A DNA stretch of 17,247 nt from an uncultured Bacteroidales bacterium (GTDB lineage Bacteria; Bacteroidota; Bacteroidia; Bacteroidales; UBA932): NCBI GenBank assembly GCA_905234775.1, contig CAJOJC010000027.1, positions 5,573 to 22,819 on the forward strand, read 5' to 3'. The notes beneath the pieces were generated by a model. That model was not told the DNA's origin and did no database searches. It saw only the letters and a list, made by a program, of their open reading frames with translations. A program made the position numbers and the translations under genes. This document shows positions 6,676 through 15,060 of the stretch, piece by piece (the stretch's first letter is position 1; each line of letters begins with the position of its first letter).

Positions 6676-7541
6676 TGGTTGAGGATTTCTGAGATAGTTT
6701 CTTCAGTGGATGCGGTCGCTGCTGTGAGCGGCAGGCGCATGGTCTTCGTACAAAGCCCTAGTTGTGCGAGCGCTGCCTTCGCGGGAATAGGATTGGACTC
6801 CACGAAGCAGCCCTTGAAGAGAGCCTGAAGGCGCTCGTTCATATGCTTCGCCTCGGCGAAACGTCCGTCGAGGGCAAGGTGGACCATTTCCGTCACAGGC
6901 TTGGGAAGGACATTTTGCGCGACGGACACAACACCGTGTCCTCCGGCTGCGACAATGTCGTATGTCATATCGTCGTCGCCGCTCAAAATAGAGAATCCCT
7001 GAGGCGCGCCGTCGATAATGGCCTTGATCTGGTCAAATTTCCCTGAGGCTTCTTTGGTCCCAACTATGCCTGGCACCTCGCGTGCGAGCCTGAGGGTTGT
7101 TTCCGGCAGCATATTCGCGCCGGTCCTGCCCGGGACATTGTATATAATCACCGGCTTGTCGGTCAACTCACAGATAGCCTTATAGTAGAGGAACATTCCT
7201 TCCTGGGTGGGCTTATTGTAGAACGGGACTACTATAAGCCATGCATCGGCATCCTTCAGAAGTTCCATGTTGGCTTTGGTCCCAGGGATGGAATTAGATC
7301 CTGCACCTACGATAATCGGCAGCCCGCCAGCGTTCTCGCGCGTGAGGGCTAGAAGCCTCAGCTTCTCCTCCGCGCTCAAAACGGGCGCTTCGGCGGAGGT
7401 GGCTAAGGCGACTAAAAAATCAGCGCCGCCATCGACCTGACGCCTAACCAGAGCGGCATAGGCCTCGTAGTCTACTGATCCGTCACTCTTGAATGGTGTG
7501 ACCAAAGCGGGGCCCGCGCCCCTGAAAAGTATTTTTTTCAT
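6666..7541 (-). CDS. dapA: 4-hydroxy-tetrahydrodipicolinate synthase (DapA)
   Basis: TIM-barrel aldolase of the N-acetylneuraminate lyase superfamily that condenses pyruvate with aspartate semialdehyde. At 291 aa it has family length. The Schiff-base lysine is Lys163 in GTKEASG. YNVPGRT (134-140) supplies the catalytic Tyr134 and the substrate-binding Arg139, and PFYNKPTQEG (106-115) carries the tyrosine of the proton relay. The usual GTTGE signature near residue 47 reads ATSAE here, keeping the catalytic threonine (Thr48) but changing its neighbours. NAL-superfamily relatives exist, but the retained dicarboxylate-binding Arg and the position between dapB and dapD support DapA. The start overlaps the dapB stop as ATGA. 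Confidence 0.95.
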   Translation of the reverse strand: MKKILFRGAGPALVTPFKSDGSVDYEAYAALVRRQVDGGADFLVALATSAEAPVLSAEEKLRLLALTRENAGGLPIIVGAGSNSIPGTKANMELLKDADAWLIVVPFYNKPTQEGMFLYYKAICELTDKPVIIYNVPGRTGANMLPETTLRLAREVPGIVGTKEASGKFDQIKAIIDGAPQGFSILSGDDDMTYDIVAAGGHGVVSVAQNVLPKPVTEMVHLALDGRFAEAKHMNERLQALFKGCFVESNPIPAKAALAQLGLCTKTMRLPLTAATASTEETISEILNQWK

Positions 7542-8203
7542 CCTAAAAGAATTTCTTTAAACTCGTGGACTCCGGTCAAGCCTTCAGTCATCAGAGCCGC
7601 CGCAACTGCGCCTTCCGCCAGACCCTGGCGAGAGAACGCTTCGTGGGAAATCTTGATTTTATCTACCTCTGACTTGAACTTGACGATATGGATTCCCGGG
7701 ACCTCGCCTTCGCGTACGGAGGTGATATCAGGTGTAACTCCAAGCCCTTCGCTTACCATTGAGGCCAGCACTTTCGCCGTACCGCTCGGTGCGTCCAGTT
7801 TGTGGATATGGTGAGTTTCTTCGATGTGGGGGACGTAGCCGTGGCCGCGAAGGATAGAGCTGACTTTCTCAACGGCGGCGAACATCGCGTTAACTCCTAT
7901 CGAGAAGTTTGCTGAGTAGATCATCGGGGTTTCACAGGCCTCGAATTCCGCTATTACCTGGGAGCGGATTTCGTCCCAGCCGGTAGTTCCTACGACTACG
8001 GCCTTAAAGTTGGCGGCCAGGAACTTATAGTTGGCCTTAAAGGCGTCCGGAGTTGTAAAATCGATGCAGACGCACTCGCGGGCGAGAGCAGGATCTACCG
8101 CGCAAACATCTTCAGAGCATGCTGCAATCTCGATTCCTCGCTCAAGAAGAACGCCCTCTATCATATGGCCCATGCGGCCGTATCCACTAATTATAACTTT
8201 CAT
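7538..8203 (-). CDS. dapB: 4-hydroxy-tetrahydrodipicolinate reductase (DapB)
   Basis: NAD(P)H-dependent reductase making tetrahydrodipicolinate from the DapA product. I choose the ATG at 8203 (221 aa), which gives MKVIISGYGRMGH with the nucleotide-binding GxGxxG right at the N-terminus; an upstream ATG at 8224 would add seven unconserved residues inside dapE. Other motifs are GTTGW (72-76), YSANFSIGVNA (96-106) and HHIHKLDAPSGTA (131-143) with the catalytic His131-His132 and Lys135. It is shorter than E. coli DapB (273 aa), mainly in the nucleotide-binding half, with no sign of damage. It overlaps the end of dapE by 17 nt and dapA by 4 nt. Confidence 0.95.
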   Translation of the reverse strand: MKVIISGYGRMGHMIEGVLLERGIEIAACSEDVCAVDPALARECVCIDFTTPDAFKANYKFLAANFKAVVVGTTGWDEIRSQVIAEFEACETPMIYSANFSIGVNAMFAAVEKVSSILRGHGYVPHIEETHHIHKLDAPSGTAKVLASMVSEGLGVTPDITSVREGEVPGIHIVKFKSEVDKIKISHEAFSRQGLAEGAVAAALMTEGLTGVHEFKEILLG

Positions 8204-9176
8204 AAATCCTGATATAATTCTCAATAGCTGTTTCCATCTCTGCGAACGAGATCTTTTCGTCGTCGCGGTGGGCTACGAATATTGAACCCGGGCCGCAAAT
8301 GGTCTTATGCTCGAATCCGGCGAGGTGTGGAGCGTCGCTGCCGAAAGCGACCGGCTTGCCTTTGAAGCCTTCGGGGACGAAATATTCGCAGGGATCGTCT
8401 CCTCCGAGAGCGGCAACTGAGACGCCGGGGAAGCTGCGCGACATCCATTTCTGAACCAGAGCGTCGCTTGCAAAAGTGGTCCTGAAATATAGCTGGCAGG
8501 TAAGTTCGGGGCTAAGAATGTTCTTAGGGTTGTCGCTGCTGAGCCGGCCTACGTTCCAGGTGGTTTCTCCCAGAATCTTGTCGACCGGGAATTCCGCCTC
8601 GACCTCCAGGCTTATCATAAAGTCCATGAACATCTCCACCGCGCTTCGTCCCTTCTCGGGATAGCCGCTGTGGAAAGGCTCGCCCTCAAAGCGAAGATCA
8701 TAAGATTTCGTCCCTTTCGCGGCAGAAACCGGAATATTGTCCGTAGGCTCGCCGATTACCAGCAGCGGGGCCGTTAGAGAGCCCGAAAATGCCTTTGCTC
8801 CGACCGAACCGACCTCCTCGCCGCTGACGAGAAGCAGCGCGAAGTCAGAGCGGCCGCGGCGCTCCAGCTCCTTGCAGGCCGCATACATCGAGATCCACTG
8901 CCCCTTGGCGTCGCACGCGCCGCGGCCCGCGACTCCGTCGCGCGAAAACACCGGCGGAATATAAGGCGGAACGGTATCCAAATGCGAGCAGAACACTACT
9001 TTCGGTTTTCCCCACTGCAGCAGCAGATTGAGGCTGCCGTCGCCTACCTCGAAAGCCTCCATCACAGGGGCTTCCAGCCGGTCCATAAGGAATTCTGCCA
9101 GCTTCCGCTCGCTTCCTGAGGTCGAATCTATGCGAAGAACCTCTTCGAAAAGGGTCAGTATCTCGGAATCCATCAT
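8187..9176 (-). CDS. dapE: M20-family metallohydrolase, probable succinyl-diaminopimelate desuccinylase (DapE)
   Basis: Zinc-dependent deacylase of the M20 family, 329 aa. The dinuclear metal site is complete: SHLDTVPP (64-71) with His65 and Asp67, bridging Asp89 in GRGACDAKG, the general-base pair Glu120-Glu121 in SGEEVGS, Glu143 in GEPT and His303 near the C-terminus in VAHRDDE. A dimerisation lid domain occupies about 155-265. M20 includes DapE, ArgE, LysK and carboxypeptidases, and the sequence is shorter than E. coli DapE (375 aa), so the substrate is not proven by motifs. Its place between the aspartate kinase gene and dapB, in an operon with dapD, makes succinyl-LL-DAP much the likeliest. 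Two ATGs stand in tandem at the start; the first overlaps the upstream stop. Confidence 0.9.
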   Translation of the reverse strand: MMDSEILTLFEEVLRIDSTSGSERKLAEFLMDRLEAPVMEAFEVGDGSLNLLLQWGKPKVVFCSHLDTVPPYIPPVFSRDGVAGRGACDAKGQWISMYAACKELERRGRSDFALLLVSGEEVGSVGAKAFSGSLTAPLLVIGEPTDNIPVSAAKGTKSYDLRFEGEPFHSGYPEKGRSAVEMFMDFMISLEVEAEFPVDKILGETTWNVGRLSSDNPKNILSPELTCQLYFRTTFASDALVQKWMSRSFPGVSVAALGGDDPCEYFVPEGFKGKPVAFGSDAPHLAGFEHKTICGPGSIFVAHRDDEKISFAEMETAIENYIRIYESYN

Positions 9177-11128
9177 CGTAAAATGTCGTTAAGCACGCTC
9201 GAGGCCGCCATCTTTGCTCCTTCACCGGCACCCTGGATAATCAGGGGCGATGGGTGAAAAGCGCTGCGTATGCTGATCATATTGTCCGTTCCTCGGACGT
9301 TCCACGCCGGATCGTCGGGACCAACTGCCCGCAGGCGAATCGCCGCACGGTAGCCCTTCGGGGCGGCGGGATCTTTTTCTATCGAAGCCACAAACCTCTG
9401 TCCGGGCTGGACCTGCGAGCCGTCTACCGGCTCAACCAGGACGTCCGCCTCCTCGAGCGGAATTCCGGCCTCGCGGCCCAGGATCAAAAGCTTTCGAACT
9501 GCATCCTTGCCACCGAGGTCCATTCGAGGGTCCTTTTCCGTGAGCCCGATTTCCTGAGCCTTGTGCAGCGCCTCCTCGAACGGCAGCCCGCTCGTAAGGA
9601 TGAAATTCAGGGTGCAGCTCACCACTGCCTCGATTGATAGAATCTCGTCGGCGCTGTTAGCGCTCATATTGATCGAATCGAGTATAGGCAACGCCGCGCC
9701 GACAGTGGTCTCGTAGCGGAGGAACCTGCGCATCCTTCGCGCGGTGCGCTTCATGAGCGCGAACTCCGCGTACGGGACGCTCAGCGCGCGGCGATTGGAA
9801 GAGACAACGTTGATTCCGGCCTCCAGCGCGGGGACATACCATTTGTAGATAGTCTCGCTGTCCGTGCAGTCCACGAAAACGGACTTCCCGCTCGCGGTCG
9901 CGAACATCTCCCGGAAGAAAGCCTCGTCTTCGGCCTCATGCCTTGAAATCAGCCTCACGTTGATTCGGTTGTCAGTATTCCGGATAATCTCCAGAAGCGC
10001 CTGGCCTACCTTGCCCTCGCCCGCGAGATAGACATCGACCGAATCGTCGGTCTCGAAGCAGAAATAGTGACAGGTCCTCAGCGCCTCGATTTCGTCACCG
10101 GCGGCCAGATTCACGAGGATATGGTCGTCTACGGCCGTGATGGCGCGCAGTACGATGTTCGAGCGTTCGAGCTTCGAGCGCAGGTCGGCGGTAACGGAGG
10201 GGTCAACCGGTCCGTCGGCAACCAGGCAGAGCTGCGATTCTTCGCCGACCCTGCGCCATGCGATACCGACCCAGCAGCCCCTCTCCCTGCGGGGGAACGG
10301 TCCCACGACGGTCCCTGGCAGCTCGGGGTGGAAAGTATCGAGAATTCGGATGTTGATTCCGGCCTCTTTCGCGGGCTCGACCGCCGGCGCGTAAAGCACC
10401 TTCGCGCCGCATGCCGCGAGCATGAAAGCAGCGTCGTAGCTGATCTGGGGGATAGTGCGCGCAGAGCGGACGTCCTTGGGGTTGGTGGTCATGATTCCGG
10501 GCACGTCGGTCCATATCTGGAGGTCGTACGCACGGAGCGCCGCGGCGAACAGCGACGCAGTATAGTCCGACCCGCCGCGGCCCAGCGTGCGGACGCGCCC
10601 CGTAGTATCCGAGCCTATGAACCCGGGCACCACGAACACCTCCACCTCCGGGTGATCGGCGATCGCCTTCGCGATACGGCGGTAGGTTACGTCCTTATCC
10701 ACCGCGACGCCGTCTATCCTGATGAGGTCGCGCGAATCGAGCCAGAGGGCGCTGACTCCGTCGCAGCGCAGCTTCGCCGCGATGATGCGGGTCGAGAACA
10801 GCTCTCCGAATGTCTGATAGTCTTCGGGATCGGCGTCTATCAGGTCTTTGTAGGTCTCCAGAACTATCTGGGAAACATCCTTACGCTCCTTGCCTGTAAA
10901 CAATCTGTTTACAATGCAGTTGTGTCTGTCAAGTATTGCTTTACCCGCCTTCTCGCGTCCGGAAGGATCCATCTCGGAAAGGGCGATCAGCTCGTCTGTA
11001 CAACCGCTGACGGCGGAGCAGACAAGCACAACCTTACCTCTTGAGCACGCGGCGTCGACGATGTCGAGAACCCTCGATATCGCAGTAGCATTGGCTACGG
11101 ACGTTCCGCCGAATTTCAAAACCTCCAT
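9173..11128 (-). CDS. thrA: Bifunctional aspartate kinase/homoserine dehydrogenase, short form
   Basis: An aspartate kinase domain (about 1-275) is fused to a homoserine dehydrogenase domain (about 363-651). Kinase motifs: KFGGTSV (5-11), FGELFSTR (107-114), GRGGSDYTA (183-191) and TDVPGI (207-212). Dehydrogenase motifs: LAGEGKVGQALL (368-379), TTVGAALPI, SCTLNFIL (504-511) and TEKDPRMDLGGKDAVRKL (530-547). At 651 aa it is some 160 residues shorter than E. coli ThrA or MetL (810-820). The missing part is the regulatory region: only about 90 residues separate the domains, enough for one ACT-like unit, so feedback control may differ. The dehydrogenase site that normally reads Asn-Lys-Lys-Ala reads Asn445-Arg-Arg-Ala, changing a lysine considered catalytic. 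It follows manC by 2 nt and overlaps dapE by 4 nt, and would supply aspartyl phosphate to the dap pathway. Confidence 0.93.
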   Translation of the reverse strand: MEVLKFGGTSVANATAISRVLDIVDAACSRGKVVLVCSAVSGCTDELIALSEMDPSGREKAGKAILDRHNCIVNRLFTGKERKDVSQIVLETYKDLIDADPEDYQTFGELFSTRIIAAKLRCDGVSALWLDSRDLIRIDGVAVDKDVTYRRIAKAIADHPEVEVFVVPGFIGSDTTGRVRTLGRGGSDYTASLFAAALRAYDLQIWTDVPGIMTTNPKDVRSARTIPQISYDAAFMLAACGAKVLYAPAVEPAKEAGINIRILDTFHPELPGTVVGPFPRRERGCWVGIAWRRVGEESQLCLVADGPVDPSVTADLRSKLERSNIVLRAITAVDDHILVNLAAGDEIEALRTCHYFCFETDDSVDVYLAGEGKVGQALLEIIRNTDNRINVRLISRHEAEDEAFFREMFATASGKSVFVDCTDSETIYKWYVPALEAGINVVSSNRRALSVPYAEFALMKRTARRMRRFLRYETTVGAALPILDSINMSANSADEILSIEAVVSCTLNFILTSGLPFEEALHKAQEIGLTEKDPRMDLGGKDAVRKLLILGREAGIPLEEADVLVEPVDGSQVQPGQRFVASIEKDPAAPKGYRAAIRLRAVGPDDPAWNVRGTDNMISIRSAFHPSPLIIQGAGEGAKMAASSVLNDILR

Positions 11129-11130
11129 AT

Positions 11131-12201
11131 CTATCTGTAGTCTTCGTATTCAGGCATTGCGAGCTCCGAGAGGAACTCCTTTACCTTCCGGTCGTTGCGC
11201 GGGCATATCATCAGGACGTCGCCGGCATCCACCACTATCATGTTCTCAAGTCCGCGTATCGCAATCAGTTTCTTCTCGTCCTGGCAGAAGATAATATTTT
11301 CCTCGTCTTCCTTGAAAAGGTGCTTACCCCTGATGTTGGTTACGTTTCCCGTACGGTCGGGGTTGCCCAGGTTGTCGTAAAGCGACTCCCAGGTTCCCAT
11401 GTCAGCCCATTTGAACTTGGCGGGGAACACTATCGCCTTCTCGGTTTTCTCCATTACCGCATAGTCGATCGAGATGCGCTGGCAGTCGGTATAGATGCGG
11501 TCTATGTCGTCAGTCTCTTTCCATAGCGAAATGATACCGGGGGCATAACGCTCCAGTTCGCTTAATATCACGGACGCCTTCCAGACGAAGATACCTGAAT
11601 TCCAGAGAAATTCGCCGCTCTTGATGAATAGTTCGGCTATTTCCCTTGTCGGTTTCTCGGTAAAAGTCTTTACGGATACCGGTTCGCAACACTTTATAGC
11701 CTCGCGTCCGCCGCTTACCTGGATATAACCGAAGTTGGCGTCAGGACGGGTGGGCATGATGCCGAGAGTGACAAGTTCGTCGTGGGTTGAGGCGTATTCC
11801 AGTGCATACTTCAGAGTTTTTGTGAACTCCTCCATGTCTCCGATGATGTGGTCTGCAGGGGTCGCTATCATCACCGCTTCAGGGTCCCTCTTTAGGATTT
11901 CCTTGGCCGAGTATGCGATACTGGGAGCAGTGTTGCGGTTATAGAGCTCCGACAGGATATTCTCATCTTTGATGCCGGGAATCTGTTCCTTGACTATATG
12001 GCGGTATTCCTTCAGGGTTACTACGATTATGTTCTCCTGGGGAATAACCATCGAGGCCCTTTCATAGGCCTGTTGAAGGAAGGTCTTTCCCATTTTGTAG
12101 AACATAAGGAACTGTTTCGGCAGAGCCTTGCGGCTGATGGGCCAGAAACGGGTTCCGAGACCTCCGGCGAGGATTGCACAATAATAGTGTTTGTCAGGCA
12201 T
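11131..12201 (-). CDS. manC: Mannose-1-phosphate guanylyltransferase (GDP-mannose pyrophosphorylase)
   Basis: Makes GDP-mannose from GTP and mannose 1-phosphate for glycan and GDP-fucose synthesis. I start at the ATG at 12201 (356 aa), giving MPDKHYYCAILAGGLGTRFW; an upstream in-frame ATG would add 16 residues lying inside yraN. The nucleotidyltransferase signature AGGLGTRFWPISRKALPKQF is at 12-31, followed by ATPADHII (113-120), TFTEKP (179-184), NSGIFVW (201-207) and WADMGTW (265-271). The C-terminal phosphomannose isomerase cupin domain of long ManC proteins is absent, so this is the single-function form. It overlaps yraN by 8 nt and precedes thrA by 2 nt. Its link to the DAP genes is positional only. 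Specificity for mannose rather than another hexose phosphate is inferred. Confidence 0.92.
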   Translation of the reverse strand: MPDKHYYCAILAGGLGTRFWPISRKALPKQFLMFYKMGKTFLQQAYERASMVIPQENIIVVTLKEYRHIVKEQIPGIKDENILSELYNRNTAPSIAYSAKEILKRDPEAVMIATPADHIIGDMEEFTKTLKYALEYASTHDELVTLGIMPTRPDANFGYIQVSGGREAIKCCEPVSVKTFTEKPTREIAELFIKSGEFLWNSGIFVWKASVILSELERYAPGIISLWKETDDIDRIYTDCQRISIDYAVMEKTEKAIVFPAKFKWADMGTWESLYDNLGNPDRTGNVTNIRGKHLFKEDEENIIFCQDEKKLIAIRGLENMIVVDAGDVLMICPRNDRKVKEFLSELAMPEYEDYR

Positions 12202-12580
12202 AGGTAGGTATGTAAGCCTGGGGAAAATATTCGATACGGGTTCCGCCATCTGAGAACACTACGGATACCACGTCGAATACAACCTCCAGTTCGGTTGGTG
12301 TTTTTATCTTGTCTGCAGAGCGGAGGTAGCCGCGGGCGGCCGCCGCCAGATTCTGCAGTTTCTTTCCGTTCACGCTGAGTTCGGGCTCGGCCACCACCGG
12401 TTCGGTCTTGCTCTTGACCTCTACTATGTGGAGGATCTTACCCTCGCTCACCGAAATAATGTCGACCTCTTTGTGGGAGTATCTCCAATTGCGCTCGACT
12501 ATTGTGTGGCCGAGACTTTCAAGATAGCGGCAGGCTTCCTGCTCGCCTCTTTTTCCGGTTTCGCTTTTTTGTGTTTTCAT
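12194..12580 (-). CDS. yraN: YraN/UPF0102 family endonuclease-like protein
   Basis: Small protein of 128 aa with the YraN signature: GKRGEQEACRYLESLGHTI (9-27), then ERNWRYSHKEVDIIS (29-43) and IVEVKSK (52-58). This is the Glu/Asp-Glu-x-Lys core of the restriction-endonuclease-like (Holliday-junction-resolvase-like) fold. The family is widespread and its biochemical role is poorly defined; nuclease activity is inferred from the fold. It lies 2 nt after mutS2 and overlaps manC by 8 nt. Standing beside mutS2, which also encodes a predicted nuclease acting on DNA, hints at a DNA-processing pair, but proximity is the only evidence. Confidence 0.93.
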   Translation of the reverse strand: MKTQKSETGKRGEQEACRYLESLGHTIVERNWRYSHKEVDIISVSEGKILHIVEVKSKTEPVVAEPELSVNGKKLQNLAAAARGYLRSADKIKTPTELEVVFDVVSVVFSDGGTRIEYFPQAYIPTYA

Positions 12581-12582
12581 AG

Positions 12583-15060
12583 TTATTCGAAGGTTACTAC
12601 GGTAACTCCAGATCCGCCGTGGCGAATGTCTTCGTCTGTGGCGGAAATAACTCCTGGTACGGTTTTAAGATATTTCTGAATCTCGTCGTGAAGTGCGCCC
12701 GTTCCCTTGCCGTGGATAATGCGTACGGAACCGATCCCCAGCATCTGGGCATCGTCAATATAACGCACAACTATATCCAACGCGGCCTGGAGCCTCTCGC
12801 CCCGGATATCCAGTTCGGGAGAGAAGTTCAGCCTGCGTGCGGTAATTGCCGGGTCGCGCTTTTCATAGACAGGAGTATAGGTCTTTTTTGAGGCTTCCTT
12901 GTATTCATTGGAAGAGATCCTTTCGACTCTTTCCGCCGGAAGCTTGCTGGTGATATTTCCTATCACTACTGTTACTCTCTTACCGCTGACCCCTACTACT
13001 TCGCCGACCATTCCATTGGATTTCACACGCACCTTTTCGCCTATCTTCAGCGGCGCGGTTCGGAAAGCCTCCTCGCGGCTTTCTTCAGTATTTTTCGCTG
13101 GTTTCTTGCGCTTTTCCAGCAGGGCCTTTTTCCGCTCGATATATTCGTCGTGTTCCCTGCGCTCCTTAGTCTTACGCTCTTCCAGCGCGGAGATGAAGCC
13201 CGAAAGTTCGGCGCGGGCTTCCTTGGTCTTCGCCTTATCCGCCTGGCTTTCCTTGATATCCTTGATCGTCTTCTCGACCTGTTTGCCGGCGCTGCGGATT
13301 ATCTCCTCCGCCTCCAGGCGGGCCTGGTCCAGGATTTCTTTCTTACGGCTGCGGATGTCTTCCAGTTCACGCTCGTACTGCTCCGCGAGCTCCTCGAGAT
13401 TCTTGTCGGTACTCTTGACCTTGCGGATCTTTTCGTCCAGGACGCGGCGGTTCTTCGCTATCTTGCGGAGGTTGCGTTCGATACCCACGAACTCCTCGCC
13501 CGCCCGGTTCTCGGCGTCTTTGACGATGGGCTCGGGAAGCTGCATCTTCCTCGCGAGTTCGAATGCGAACGAGTTGCCGGGAAGCCCAATCTTGAGCTGG
13601 AAGAGGGGCGCGATCTTCGAGGTGTCGTAGAGCATGGCGCCGTTGATTGCGCGGGTATTCTCTCCGGCCGCATAGAGCTTGATATTCGTGTAGTGAGTCG
13701 TTATCACTCCGTATGCGCCGCGCCGGTCGAATTCGGCCAGTATCGCCTCCGCTATCGCACCGCCGGCCGCAGGTTCCGTGCCCGAGCCGAACTCGTCGAT
13801 AAGGATCAGGGTCCGCTCGTCTGCCTTCGCGAGCATGTCTTTCATGTCCGCGAGGAACGAGCTGTAAGTACTGAGGTCGTTCTCGAGCGACTGGTCGTCT
13901 CCGATCGAAACGAGGATACGGTCGAATACGGGCAGTTCCGAGCTTTCGGAGGTCGGGACGAGCATGCCCCATTGGAACATGTACTGCAGCAGGCCCGTGG
14001 TCTTAAGACAGACCGACTTACCTCCCGCATTGGGGCCGGAGATTATGAGCAGGCGCTTCTGTGGGGTAAGGTTAACCGTAAGCGGACATATCTGCCGCCC
14101 CTCTTTCTTGAGCGATTTCTCGAGCAGGGGATGGCGGGCCTTCCGCAGGCTCAGCGAGCCGTCGACCGAAACGACGGGCACGCCGGCTACATAGTCCAGC
14201 GCTGTCTGAGCCTTTGCGATAAGGAAGTCTACCTCGCCCAGGACGCGGGCCGTATCGATAAGGTCGGGGACATAAGGCCGGACAAACTCGCTGAAGAGGT
14301 AAAGGATGTGCGATATCTCGCGGGCTTCTTCGAAGCGCAGTTCGCTGATTTCGTTCTCAAGGTCGATTATCTCCGCCGGCTCCACGAAGGTCGTTTTTCC
14401 GGAGGCGGACAGGTCGTAGACGAAGCCGCGGATCTTCCGCTTGGCGGAGGTGCTGACCGGGATGAGGAATTTACCGTCGCGTACGGATACGGTCGCGTCG
14501 CCGTCCACTATTCCGTCTGCCTTCGCACTGTTGAGGATGGCGGTCGCCTTCTTACTGATGGCGGCCTCCTTGGCGCGGAGGTCCTGGCGGATGTGGAGCA
14601 GCTCTTCCGAGGCCGAATCCTTTATTTCGCCGTATTTATCGAGGATACTCTCTATCCTGCGGCGCACCTCGGGGAAGGAGACCATCTTCGAGGTCATCTT
14701 CTTAAGCGAGGGATAGACGCCGTCTTTTATCGTGATGAAAAACTGAGATGTCTTTCTCGACAGTTCGAGCAGCGAGGCGAGCTTGGCAAGGGAGAGTTTA
14801 TCTACGCTGAAGCCCTCTTTGAGGAGGGGCTCCAGGAAGGGGAGGGCGTCTATGTAGCCTGTTGTAGGGAAGTTGTCCTCGAACATGAGGATCAGCCGCA
14901 TCTCGTCTGTCAGAAGCAGCCGGCGGCGAATCTCTTCGGGGTCGGTGCTGAACTCCTCGCCGGCGACTCTGTCGGCGGCATACTCGGTCTGGCAGCGGTT
15001 GGAGATAGTCTCCCTGACCTTGTCAAACCCCAGCTTCGCTTCCAGTCTTCTGTCCGTCAT
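12583..15060 (-). CDS. mutS2: MutS2 family ATPase/endonuclease with Smr domain
   Basis: MutS2 lacks the mismatch-recognition domain of MutS and acts on branched DNA or on collided ribosomes (RqcU in Bacillus). The 825 residues contain the core and clamp domains (1-300), an ABC ATPase with Walker A GPNAGGKS (342-349) and Walker B LILIDEFGSGTEP (418-430), and the helix-turn THYTNIK (455-461). A long charged coiled coil follows (about 525-665), then a small beta-barrel KOW-like segment (672-712). A C-terminal Smr domain (748-825) has LDIR (750-753) and HGKGTG (783-788), the nuclease signature. All expected parts are intact. The first 38 nt overlap the 3' end of cdaA in another frame. Which of the two proposed roles applies here cannot be decided from sequence. 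Confidence 0.96.
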   Translation of the reverse strand: MTDRRLEAKLGFDKVRETISNRCQTEYAADRVAGEEFSTDPEEIRRRLLLTDEMRLILMFEDNFPTTGYIDALPFLEPLLKEGFSVDKLSLAKLASLLELSRKTSQFFITIKDGVYPSLKKMTSKMVSFPEVRRRIESILDKYGEIKDSASEELLHIRQDLRAKEAAISKKATAILNSAKADGIVDGDATVSVRDGKFLIPVSTSAKRKIRGFVYDLSASGKTTFVEPAEIIDLENEISELRFEEAREISHILYLFSEFVRPYVPDLIDTARVLGEVDFLIAKAQTALDYVAGVPVVSVDGSLSLRKARHPLLEKSLKKEGRQICPLTVNLTPQKRLLIISGPNAGGKSVCLKTTGLLQYMFQWGMLVPTSESSELPVFDRILVSIGDDQSLENDLSTYSSFLADMKDMLAKADERTLILIDEFGSGTEPAAGGAIAEAILAEFDRRGAYGVITTHYTNIKLYAAGENTRAINGAMLYDTSKIAPLFQLKIGLPGNSFAFELARKMQLPEPIVKDAENRAGEEFVGIERNLRKIAKNRRVLDEKIRKVKSTDKNLEELAEQYERELEDIRSRKKEILDQARLEAEEIIRSAGKQVEKTIKDIKESQADKAKTKEARAELSGFISALEERKTKERREHDEYIERKKALLEKRKKPAKNTEESREEAFRTAPLKIGEKVRVKSNGMVGEVVGVSGKRVTVVIGNITSKLPAERVERISSNEYKEASKKTYTPVYEKRDPAITARRLNFSPELDIRGERLQAALDIVVRYIDDAQMLGIGSVRIIHGKGTGALHDEIQKYLKTVPGVISATDEDIRHGGSGVTVVTFE

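Noticed and set aside
10067..11044. Plus-strand open frame of 325 codons opposite the aspartate kinase domain
   Set aside because: Shadow of a kinase region with all its signature motifs; charged, Gly-rich translation with no recognisable family.
12202..12249. N-terminal extension of the mannose-1-phosphate guanylyltransferase by 16 residues
   Set aside because: It lies inside yraN and is unlike the family; the ATG at 12201 gives the expected N-terminus.
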